Source: G039029935 sp039029935 (GTDB lineage: Bacteria; Chloroflexota; Anaerolineae; Caldilineales; Caldilineaceae). From it: DNA of 16,531 nucleotides. The stretch is taken from NCBI GenBank assembly GCA_039029935.1, contig JBCCFC010000124.1:1-16531 (forward strand), written 5' to 3'. Of this stretch, positions 7,161-14,415 are shown piece after piece; position 1 is the stretch's first letter, and each line of letters opens with the position of its first letter. The notes below the pieces were generated by a model. That model did no database searches, had not been told where the DNA came from, and was given only the letters and a program-made list of their open reading frames with translations. A program made the position numbers and the translations under genes.

Positions 7161-9827
7161 CTACTGTTCCTCAATCCGTATCGCCAGCAGGACTTCTGTT
7201 TCGCTTTGTAATTGTTCTGCCGCCTCTTCAGGGGTGAGTACACGCTCAACCACCAGTTGATAGAGTATCTTTGGGATCACCAATTGGCTCTCCAAATCGC
7301 CAATCACCGTCTGCTCTAGTGTCCCATAACCAGGACGAAGAAACCAGCGATTCATGGTCGAATAGCTGTTGGCAATGGTTTCCAGAATAGCATCGTCATA
7401 ATCTTGAAAATAGTCGCTTGCGTTACGCCACTTTGCAAAAAAACTTTTTCTGGCTGGAATCTTTTTCGTCGGCTCAATGGCAATAATATCTTCATAGCCA
7501 TCTGTCATAAAATGGCGGACCACATCTTGCGTGGCGGGATCAGCGTCGGTCAAGATACCCAAAACCATCAAACGCCCATAGGTAACGGGACCCGCTGGCC
7601 CTAAGATTCGTGGGACAAACCCCGTCTTACTCGCCAAATCTTCCACCGTAATTTTCAGCTTACTATTATTGCCAAGGGTAGTGGCACCAGCCAAATCAGC
7701 TATAATTGCGGTTGTGTAAATGAACATACCCGTCTGATCTTGCGCATAGAATTCACGCGCGCCATGCGCATGTTGGGGGCCAGGCACGGCATAATCCTGC
7801 AAACTCGCATACCACCTCAGTGTCTCGATCATCTCGGGCGTATTCATGGTGACATGCCCATCACCATCAAATGGATACGCACCTGCCGAAATTGCCATTT
7901 GCTCAAAGACCTGATGTGTATAGCCGCGTTCTGGGTCTGTTGCCAATGTCAGGCCGTAGGTCACTTTGTCTGATGTTGCCAGTTGTTGGTTGGCCTCTTG
8001 AATGGCCTCCCATGTATCCGGTGGTGCTAAATTTAGTTCTTCAAAGATATCCTTTCGATACCACATCGCCTGCACCCACCCATCAAACGGGATGGCCGCA
8101 TAGAAGAACGAGGCACTGTCCGTCACCATTTCCAATGTACGTTCATGGAAATCGTCTGCACCAATCATGTCGATGACATTTTCAGAGGCCGACTGGTCAA
8201 GCAGCCCCCCAGCACTAAGGACGGGGATACGCTCAACCCCAACACGGACAATATCAGGCATCTCATCTAGCGCAATTGCCAGTTCGAGTCGGTCAAAAAA
8301 GTCGGCTGTGGCAACGGGTTCAATCACAATTTTGACGGAAGGGTTTTCTTGCATATAACGCAGGGCAACCTCTTCATAAATCGCAATACTCTCTTCATTG
8401 CTATCAGCGGTCCATAGCTCAATCACTTGCTCTTGACTTGCCGTCAACGATTCGCCTGCTTCGGTGCGCATGGTCATCTCTTCGGCGGATTTGGGGATAA
8501 ATGCATCTGGGACAAATCCTTCCACCAAAAAGTCCATACAATAGGTACATGGCTCGCGGTTCGTCACACCGAGCTCTGCGATGTACTCAGCCGTCAAGCC
8601 CTCTAAGTCTGACTGTGTGGGTGTGACATCAGGGATCACCAACTCACCTTGATTATTTTTGATCGGTCCACGAAATATATCAAATCGTGTAAATTCACCT
8701 CGCTGCATTTGCGCCAAAACCGCAGCAACCTCTGGGATTACCGTTCTAGGCGTGGTCGGTAACGGGTCTTGGTCATCCATAAACCCATAAAAGCCCACAA
8801 TCCCATCGGCAAGAGATGGATACACGTGTGTCGGCGTCCAGGTGTCTGCTTGCACCGCTTGCACAATATCCAGATACGCAGGTCCCCAACGCCAGTAGGT
8901 GATCCCCAAACAGAACTCTTCAATCCCCTCACAAGCCTGCGTCGAATCGCTCAGAATAATGGACAACCCTCGCTGTGCAACAGCCTCCACCGGACCGCGT
9001 GAGCCACTGTTGTTGACGATGACACTGGCCCCATTGTCCATCAAGTCATGTGCGACTGCGATTTCGTCCTCCTCTTCCCAGCTAAATGTCCAGCCAATGT
9101 CAGCGACGCAATCTGGACATGTCCGCTTCATGCCAAGCACCACCGCATTGATATGCCGGATGGTCTCGGACCAAGGGAACTGGGCGATCAACCCAACACG
9201 TCTTGCTGCCCCTAATGAGGCTCGCGCACCGGCCACCATCCCCGCAAGATATTCGGCCTCTTCCATGGCCCCAAAAATTGTCCCCATGTTTGGCTCGGCG
9301 GTCTTGAACCCAGAGTTATTGATGAAGACCGTGTCAGGGAATTCTGAAGCAACAGTGGCTGTGGCATTCATCATCCCCAACTCGGTTGTGATGATCACAT
9401 CGTATCCTTCTTTAGCTACCGCCTCAATGACAGGAATTGACTCGTCTGTATCGGGTACGTCTGGAATAAACGCGGTTTGAACATTCTCCCCTTCGCGTTG
9501 GACATATTGTCGCCCTAACTCCTGCGAGTAAGTCCAGCTATAGGCGGGATCAACAGGTTCTGAGTAAATAAATGCAACATTGGTTTTGTTGGCGACAGCT
9601 TGTGGGATATCAACTGTGTGCGAAGTGCCTTCTTCAATGTTCACAATTGTGATACTTTCCACAATGGGTGGGTTTGTGTATAATCTTGATTCGTCTACCT
9701 GTTCTGTTGAAGGCAGGAATGACAGAACCGAATTACACCCATTAAGACAAAATATCACAACCAATACAATCAGTGACCGTATTAAGTGTTTTTTAGTATG
9801 TTGATTTTGTTGAATAAGTATAGCCAT
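7161..9827 (-). CDS. Lipoprotein with BMP-type and family 1 substrate-binding domains
   Basis: The 888-residue product starts with a lipoprotein signal: K-K-H-L-I-R, a hydrophobic core, then lipobox L-N-G-C with C31 as the lipidation site, so it should be tethered on the outer face of the membrane. Residues about 80-445 are a BMP/Med-family domain (nucleoside-binding lipoprotein type), with the typical end F-R-G-P-I-K-N-N-Q-G-E. Residues about 466-888 are a family 1 extracellular solute-binding domain, with D-E-M-P-D-I-V-R-V and K-K-I-P-A-R-K. Normally each would be a separate protein serving a permease; here they are fused and no permease or ATPase gene is in the window. The BMP part has CPDC (237-240), C299, C306 and CTYC (427-430), possible disulfides. 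The TAG stop touches the ATG of the receptor gene. I see no clear ribosome binding site before ATG 9825-9827. Confidence 0.86.
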   Translation of the reverse strand: MAILIQQNQHTKKHLIRSLIVLVVIFCLNGCNSVLSFLPSTEQVDESRLYTNPPIVESITIVNIEEGTSHTVDIPQAVANKTNVAFIYSEPVDPAYSWTYSQELGRQYVQREGENVQTAFIPDVPDTDESIPVIEAVAKEGYDVIITTELGMMNATATVASEFPDTVFINNSGFKTAEPNMGTIFGAMEEAEYLAGMVAGARASLGAARRVGLIAQFPWSETIRHINAVVLGMKRTCPDCVADIGWTFSWEEEDEIAVAHDLMDNGASVIVNNSGSRGPVEAVAQRGLSIILSDSTQACEGIEEFCLGITYWRWGPAYLDIVQAVQADTWTPTHVYPSLADGIVGFYGFMDDQDPLPTTPRTVIPEVAAVLAQMQRGEFTRFDIFRGPIKNNQGELVIPDVTPTQSDLEGLTAEYIAELGVTNREPCTYCMDFLVEGFVPDAFIPKSAEEMTMRTEAGESLTASQEQVIELWTADSNEESIAIYEEVALRYMQENPSVKIVIEPVATADFFDRLELAIALDEMPDIVRVGVERIPVLSAGGLLDQSASENVIDMIGADDFHERTLEMVTDSASFFYAAIPFDGWVQAMWYRKDIFEELNLAPPDTWEAIQEANQQLATSDKVTYGLTLATDPERGYTHQVFEQMAISAGAYPFDGDGHVTMNTPEMIETLRWYASLQDYAVPGPQHAHGAREFYAQDQTGMFIYTTAIIADLAGATTLGNNSKLKITVEDLASKTGFVPRILGPAGPVTYGRLMVLGILTDADPATQDVVRHFMTDGYEDIIAIEPTKKIPARKSFFAKWRNASDYFQDYDDAILETIANSYSTMNRWFLRPGYGTLEQTVIGDLESQLVIPKILYQLVVERVLTPEEAAEQLQSETEVLLAIRIEEQ

Positions 9828-9950
9828 GATAAGCGATGTATGCGCAATGTTTTTTTGATATAAATGAATAGTATTTTATTTGTGTAGGTAAGTTTTAGAT
9901 GCTGAATTGATATAAAATAGATAGTTTATGACTGTTTATTTTCATATACA

Positions 9951-9977
9951 TTGACTCATGCGGATGTCTATTATAAG
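9951..9977 (+). promoter_or_regulatory. Possible promoter of the CE15 gene
   Basis: TTGACT (9951-9956) and TATAAG (9972-9977) resemble housekeeping -35 and -10 boxes with a 15-bp spacer, slightly short of the usual 17. The predicted transcription start would lie near the palindrome at 9979-9995, about 90 bp before the esterase start codon. Confidence 0.35.
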
Positions 9978-9978
9978 C

Positions 9979-9995
9979 GCAAATCAAAAATTTGC
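9979..9995. promoter_or_regulatory. Operator-like palindrome
   Basis: GCAAAT and ATTTGC form a perfect 6-bp dyad around CAAAA, directly after the proposed -10 box. The position is right for a repressor site controlling the esterase, but no regulator gene is present to support it. Confidence 0.3.
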
Positions 9996-10076
9996 AAAAT
10001 TAGATAGTTCGTTTGGCCTGACTGAAATCATTCCTCAGTATATCCAACCATTCATGGAACCAGATTAGGAGATAGT

Positions 10077-11351
10077 ATGTTAAACACACAAGCGTTACAG
10101 ACCAACTATGTGGAGGCAGATGTCCCTGAGTACACACTTCCGAACCCATTACAAATGGTAGATGGCACACCTGTTACAGATGCCACGATGTGGACGGAGC
10201 AACGTCGAGCCGAAATTCTGACCTTATTTGAGGAGGACGTCTATGGGAAGACACCATCAACAACGTTGGATATGCGTACAGTGATCCACTCGGTTGTGGA
10301 TGATGCACATCGAAACACGCGCCGAAAATTGGTTACGCTCTACTTTTCTGAGGGCGAATCCGCGGATGCAAACATAAAACTAGATTTGCTGTTGTATTTG
10401 CCACTAGATCACGTTGCGCATAACACTGTGCCTGTCTTTTTGGGGTTAAACTTTAATGGCAACCATACCACACAGCCTGACACCGACATTCCGATTACCA
10501 CACAGTGGGTACGCAATAATGATGATTTGGGTATCCACAACAACCAACCGAGCGAGGACACACGTGGTTCTGCAGCCAGTCGTTGGCCTGTCGAGCAGAT
10601 TGTGGGGCGCGGTTATGGTGTCGCAACGGTTTATTGTGGCGATTTGGACCCAGATTATGATGATTTCCAAAATGGCATACATCCTCTGTTCTATGACAAA
10701 GGGCAAACACGGCCAGCGCAGAACGAATGGGGGGCGATTGGTGCATGGGCGTGGGGGTTGAGTCGTGTACTCGACTATTTTGAAAACGATCCAGAAATAG
10801 ACGAGCAGCATGTGGCCGTGGTCGGCCATTCACGTCTTGGGAAGACAGCACTATGGGCGGGGGCACAGGATGAACGCTTCGCCCTTGTCGTCTCCAACAA
10901 CTCTGGCTGTGGTGGTGCGGCGTTATCACGGCGGGCCTTTGGTGAAACCGTTGCCGCCATCAACACACGCTTCCCACACTGGTTTTGCCCCAACTTTCGC
11001 CAGTACAATGGCAATGAGGCACAATTGTCCGTCGATCAGCACATGCTGCTTGCACTGATTGCCCCACGCCCACTCTATGTTGCTAGCGCAGAGGAAGACG
11101 CTTGGGCCGATCCACGTGGCGAATATCTGGGTACTTGTCACGCCGACCCCGTGTATCGCTTGCTGGGGACCAGTGGCCTTGAAGGATCGCCTCATCGTAA
11201 CTATGATGTCATTGAAGACACACCGACGCCATCGCTCAACCAACCCATACACGGTCACATTGGCTACCACATCCGCACAGGCGGTCACGACATCACGGCC
11301 TATGATTGGGGGCAGTATATGGATTTTGCGGACAAACATTGGGGCATGTAA
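10077..11351 (+). CDS. CE15 glucuronoyl-esterase-like alpha/beta hydrolase
   Basis: The 424-residue product matches carbohydrate esterase family 15, enzymes that cut the ester between glucuronic acid on xylan and lignin alcohols. The nucleophile elbow is G-H-S-R-L-G-K (S252), followed by the family block S-N-N-S-G-C-G-G-A-A-L-S-R-R (273-286), H-W-F-C-P-N-F (301-307) and the catalytic histidine H404 in T-G-G-H-D-I-T. In fungal members a Glu stands just before S-G-x-G-G; here it is N275, and the acid is more likely among E339, E340 and D341, as in part of the bacterial family. No signal peptide is visible, so the enzyme may work in the cytoplasm on imported fragments or leave by another route. 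AGGAG at 10067-10071 supports ATG 10077. An acetyl-xylan-esterase-like role cannot be excluded. Confidence 0.87.
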   Translation: MLNTQALQTNYVEADVPEYTLPNPLQMVDGTPVTDATMWTEQRRAEILTLFEEDVYGKTPSTTLDMRTVIHSVVDDAHRNTRRKLVTLYFSEGESADANIKLDLLLYLPLDHVAHNTVPVFLGLNFNGNHTTQPDTDIPITTQWVRNNDDLGIHNNQPSEDTRGSAASRWPVEQIVGRGYGVATVYCGDLDPDYDDFQNGIHPLFYDKGQTRPAQNEWGAIGAWAWGLSRVLDYFENDPEIDEQHVAVVGHSRLGKTALWAGAQDERFALVVSNNSGCGGAALSRRAFGETVAAINTRFPHWFCPNFRQYNGNEAQLSVDQHMLLALIAPRPLYVASAEEDAWADPRGEYLGTCHADPVYRLLGTSGLEGSPHRNYDVIEDTPTPSLNQPIHGHIGYHIRTGGHDITAYDWGQYMDFADKHWGM

Positions 11352-11363
11352 CTATCACCGCCA

Positions 11364-11546
11364 TTACCCCTGACGCCATCCTCTTGACGCCATCCCAATC
11401 AGCACACCGACAGCAGCAAAGACCTCCGTCCAATAGCTGTTGGCATCGACACGCATGAGAAAGACACCAGCCACCAAGTTGACCAACACAGCGAGAGCAA
11501 AAGTGCTGAGAGTTGGTTGGCACTCAGGGTGGTAGTTGGCTTCATT
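11364..11546 (-). pseudogene. Possible small membrane protein or remnant
   Basis: One minus-strand frame stays open for 60 codons to a TAA at 11364-11366 and reads like membrane protein: a stretch T-F-A-L-A-V-L-V-N-L-V-A-G-V-F-L, a polar turn R-V-D-A-N-S-Y-W-T, then V-F-A-A-V-G-V-L-I-G-M. There is no ATG before the first hydrophobic stretch and no ribosome binding site, so it is either a decayed fragment or uses a GTG or TTG start. It could also be chance. Confidence 0.3.
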
Positions 11547-11557
11547 TTAGGCTAAAT

Positions 11558-11616
11558 CCATAGAAATAATTACCCGCGGAATGAGCATTCTCGAATGCGG
11601 GTAATTATTTCTGTGG
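11558..11616. repeat. 20-bp inverted repeat hairpin
   Basis: Arms at 11558-11577 and 11597-11616 pair over 20 bp with a single G-U type position; the 19-nt loop itself contains the dyad GAATG-AG-CATTC. No T run follows on either strand, so it is not an ordinary terminator. It could be a small non-autonomous mobile element or a structured RNA end. Confidence 0.75.
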
Positions 11617-11848
11617 AATGGCCTTATACGATTCTACCCTCCTTCATTTCATCTGCAAGCAGTATCCTAGCCACTTAAATCGCCGTCTTTCATTCTATAG
11701 ACGGTTCAGCACACTTTTGGGACGCTCACTTTGTAACCTTACACATTATTGAACAGTATATAGATAGGATGGAAACAAAACTACGACGAATAGCGGATGC
11801 CAAAATGATGAATGCTCTTTATGCTATCAACTATTGAGTTGTTTATGA

Positions 11849-11854
11849 TATAAT
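11849..11854 (+). promoter_or_regulatory. Possible -10 box for collagenase-like gene
   Basis: A perfect TATAAT stands about 107 bp before ATG 11961. No convincing -35 element is found at the usual distance, so the call is weak. Confidence 0.3.
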
Positions 11855-11960
11855 TGAAAAAGGAAGATTTTCTGGGAGTTGCTTGCAGACGAATATCATA
11901 GACGTATCATCGTATATTGCTCTTTTCTGCATTGCACTCATACAGAATTGTGTTAAATTT

Positions 11961-14285
11961 ATGAAATTACCACTTCAAAACATCCAAAAAAACCTGTTGA
12001 TTACCCACCAGTCATTGCTGCGCCAAGGCATAGCGGTATTGATTCTCGTTGTCGCCAGCAGCCTGCTTATTGCAGCCCTCAAACCAAACCTGCAAGCGGC
12101 TCTTGCTCAAAGCGAAGAGCCAACGGTAAACAGCGACGCCACCTACACCACATTCTTCCCGTTGATTCGCACCCAGGTCGTCGAAATAGAAGCGCAGGGG
12201 TTAGAGCCAGCCGAGGCAGAGCTTATCCCACCAACAGAACCACCCCTTGACATGGCTGCCGAGCAACGCGTCTATTTGCCAATTATTCTTCAGCCACCAG
12301 TCTATCAAACATTTTTACCCATCGTGATGGATACCCTGCCCTTCTCCGCACGTGGACCAGAAGAGTGCGTCAACGCGCTAACCGCCACTGCGTCTGCCAG
12401 TAAGACCGACCAGCAGGTTGAAATTGTCACAGGCAATGCCGACTGTACAGTTACGTTTGTTGATTTTGTGTTAAATCGCCCCGCCGACCATCTTGATGCC
12501 TTTTTTGAGTTGATTGCCCACCCCACTGCCACCGACCCGCTCTGGGACGTTGTCTTTGAACGGCTACGTCTGGGCGAATTCCGTTTTGGCGCAACAACGG
12601 TTGAACGGCTGTTAGAGGAGATGCCTGTGGCGGTTGCGGCCTGTCAAGGTGGCTTCCGTTGTGGCGATTGGGATACCTACATTTTGTCACAACTACCAAT
12701 TGGGGGGTTCTATCAATGCCCTGACACAAACCATCCACAAGTGGATATGAATTCGGTTCTGCTGGCGAGCCTCCCCTATGCCGATTATGACTGTACCGAG
12801 CGCATTGTGGCGGCGATGGTCCCGATTGTTGATGCACCAACAACCGCGGAGTTGATTACGATGGCCGAAAGTCATGAAGACTCATGGTCACGTCGTAATG
12901 CCCTACGCGTGCTTGGTCGCATGGCAAGCGAACCGTCCTTCCAAACACAGGACACGACAGACAACGCACCAGACAATCCGCCTAGTGCCAATGAGTTGGT
13001 GACGGTGGTATTTGCGCAAGAGATTGTGCAGATGCTTATGACGAGATTGCACCATGATACCGATATCAACGTTTTGCAGGATGTGGTGTGGCTGCTTGAT
13101 TCATTCTATTATCCAGCCTTTGACGCCCAGCCCGACTTGGAACGCATCAGCAAGGATAGTGTCTTTGGGACAAATCTGCGTTGGCGTACCATTGCCGCCA
13201 TTTCACGGCTTTTTGACGCCAAAACAACGCTTGTCCAGTCCGATATCGACTATCTTCACGTGATGTTATGGACTGATGATGTCTGGGTGCGGGCACAGGC
13301 AGCGTATACGATTCGCTATGTACGCGAGAGCCAAGTAGACCAGAAACAGTACGGCTCGTTAATTTTTGCGGTTCGTGACCGTTGGGATGAGGAAACAGAA
13401 CTGATTGCACAGGCCGCCATCGCACAGGCGCGCGATCACTTTGAAGGAAGTGATTATCACGAACAGTTGCGGTTGGCCTTTGTTGAAACCCATCTTAACA
13501 ACAGTGTGAATGAAGACTTTATGAACATCGCGTCTGGGCTTGCGCCAGAGGAGTTGCCCCAATTTATCACGCTGATGCAAGACACACAGGCCGTTTTCTT
13601 TGATGTCATGGGCGATACCTTCACGACACCCGTGACGGGTGACCCGACCGATGCCATGTATCTACTCATCTTTGCCGAGCGCGGTGTCTATCAAGCCTAT
13701 ATGGATGCCTTCGTCGGCTATGGCTCCCATGCTGGTGGACTTTATATCGAACGAGATGCCACGCTTTTTACCTATGATCGCACCGAAGCCGAGAGTACGC
13801 TGACATTAGAGCATCTGATCGCCCATGAATTCTCCCATTATCTGCAAGGCCGCTACATCTATCCAGGATTGTGGACTGACGCTGGTTATCATACAGAGCC
13901 ACTGGGCTGGGCGGATGAAGGGTTGGCCGAGTTTATTGGCTTTACGGTTGTAAACGCCAATGAACAGTATGAACATCCGTTACCCGACACAAGGCTCAAC
14001 ACGATCTGTGCCTCATCCTCCTACCGAAGCCTGAATGATTTACTTCACCGTCGTTCTGGATATGACGAACAGGGCATTTTCGATTATGATTATGGATGGG
14101 CATTTGTCCATTATATCATGACAGAACACCAAGAGATGGCGCGGCGTATCTATGAGACGATGCGCAACCAGACGTATCGTGTGGATGAATTTGAACAGAT
14201 TGCAGGCGTTTCCGTTGTCGAGTTGGAAGCATCGTGGCACGCGGCCATGGTACAATGGTGTACTGACTATCAAGCCAATCCATAA
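11961..14285 (+). CDS. M9 collagenase-like zinc metallopeptidase
   Basis: From ATG 11961 the product has 774 residues. A signal peptide ending near A-L-A-Q-S predicts export. Three short motifs of the Y/F-L-P-L/I-V/I kind follow (near residues 64-69, 105-109 and 118-121), then a helical region with HEAT-like repeats (about 290-500), as in the activator domain of clostridial collagenases. The peptidase domain has G-G-L-Y-I-E, F-T-Y-D-R, the zinc motif H-E-F-S-H (622-626) continuing Y-L-Q-G-R-Y, and W-A-D-E-G-L-A-E-F with E653 as third ligand: the M9 gluzincin pattern. It lacks the C-terminal PKD and collagen-binding domains of secreted collagenases, so collagen may not be the substrate. The frame is open back to TTG 11883, with GGGAG just before it, but that would add a second hydrophobic stretch; I prefer 11961 although its ribosome binding site is poor. 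Confidence 0.84.
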   Translation: MKLPLQNIQKNLLITHQSLLRQGIAVLILVVASSLLIAALKPNLQAALAQSEEPTVNSDATYTTFFPLIRTQVVEIEAQGLEPAEAELIPPTEPPLDMAAEQRVYLPIILQPPVYQTFLPIVMDTLPFSARGPEECVNALTATASASKTDQQVEIVTGNADCTVTFVDFVLNRPADHLDAFFELIAHPTATDPLWDVVFERLRLGEFRFGATTVERLLEEMPVAVAACQGGFRCGDWDTYILSQLPIGGFYQCPDTNHPQVDMNSVLLASLPYADYDCTERIVAAMVPIVDAPTTAELITMAESHEDSWSRRNALRVLGRMASEPSFQTQDTTDNAPDNPPSANELVTVVFAQEIVQMLMTRLHHDTDINVLQDVVWLLDSFYYPAFDAQPDLERISKDSVFGTNLRWRTIAAISRLFDAKTTLVQSDIDYLHVMLWTDDVWVRAQAAYTIRYVRESQVDQKQYGSLIFAVRDRWDEETELIAQAAIAQARDHFEGSDYHEQLRLAFVETHLNNSVNEDFMNIASGLAPEELPQFITLMQDTQAVFFDVMGDTFTTPVTGDPTDAMYLLIFAERGVYQAYMDAFVGYGSHAGGLYIERDATLFTYDRTEAESTLTLEHLIAHEFSHYLQGRYIYPGLWTDAGYHTEPLGWADEGLAEFIGFTVVNANEQYEHPLPDTRLNTICASSSYRSLNDLLHRRSGYDEQGIFDYDYGWAFVHYIMTEHQEMARRIYETMRNQTYRVDEFEQIAGVSVVELEASWHAAMVQWCTDYQANP

Positions 14286-14290
14286 CGTGG

Positions 14291-14390
14291 AAAAGTAGCA
14301 TGGGCATCCTTGCCCGTGTTGGGCAACAGCCCGAATTTTGCGGCGACAGCCCGAATTTTGCAACGGGCAAGGATGCCCATGCTACTTTTT
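14291..14390. repeat. Long inverted repeat with repeated loop, possible terminator
   Basis: Arms at 14291-14317 and 14363-14389 are perfectly complementary over 27 bp, and the right arm ends in TTTTT. The 45-nt loop contains two direct copies of a 16-bp sequence (14326-14341 and 14346-14361, period 20). Placed five bases after the peptidase stop codon, it could end that transcript in the plus direction. The perfect stem and repeated loop also suit a dispersed repeat element. The GGGCATCC/TTGCCC part is itself nearly self-complementary. Confidence 0.85.
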
Positions 14391-14415
14391 CTAAACGAGA
14401 AAGAAAACCAATGAC

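Larger units (their letters stand above)
9828..10076. other. AT-rich divergent intergenic region
   Basis: This 249-bp gap separates the minus-strand lipoprotein operon from the plus-strand esterase and must hold promoters for both. It is clearly more AT-rich than its flanks. The decamer TTGATATAAA occurs twice in direct orientation (9855-9864 and 9907-9916). No reading frame in it looks coding. Confidence 0.6.
11352..11960. other. Long intergenic region
   Basis: About 600 bp without a confident gene. The left third has higher GC and an open minus-strand frame described separately. The middle holds a 20-bp-stem hairpin. The right part is AT-rich and probably carries the promoter and leader of the collagenase-like gene: TATAAT at 11849-11854 is a good -10 box, but no matching -35 is seen at 16-18 bp. 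A small dyad CCGTCT/AGACGG lies at 11683-11704. Confidence 0.55.

Noticed and set aside
10446..11339. Long open frames opposite and beside the CE15 gene
   Set aside because: They are shadows of the esterase reading frame with unusual His, Cys and Pro composition and no recognisable domain.
11558..11616. Rho-independent terminator
   Set aside because: No T run follows the stem on either strand, and the loop is 19 nt.
11769..11837. 22-codon ORF upstream of the peptidase gene
   Set aside because: It has a plausible length for a leader peptide but a weak ribosome binding site, no regulatory codon run and no hairpin switch after it.
11883..11960. TTG start giving an 800-residue peptidase precursor
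   Set aside because: It would add a second hydrophobic stretch before the signal peptide; ATG 11961 gives a more usual export signal. Not fully excluded because GGGAG precedes TTG 11883.
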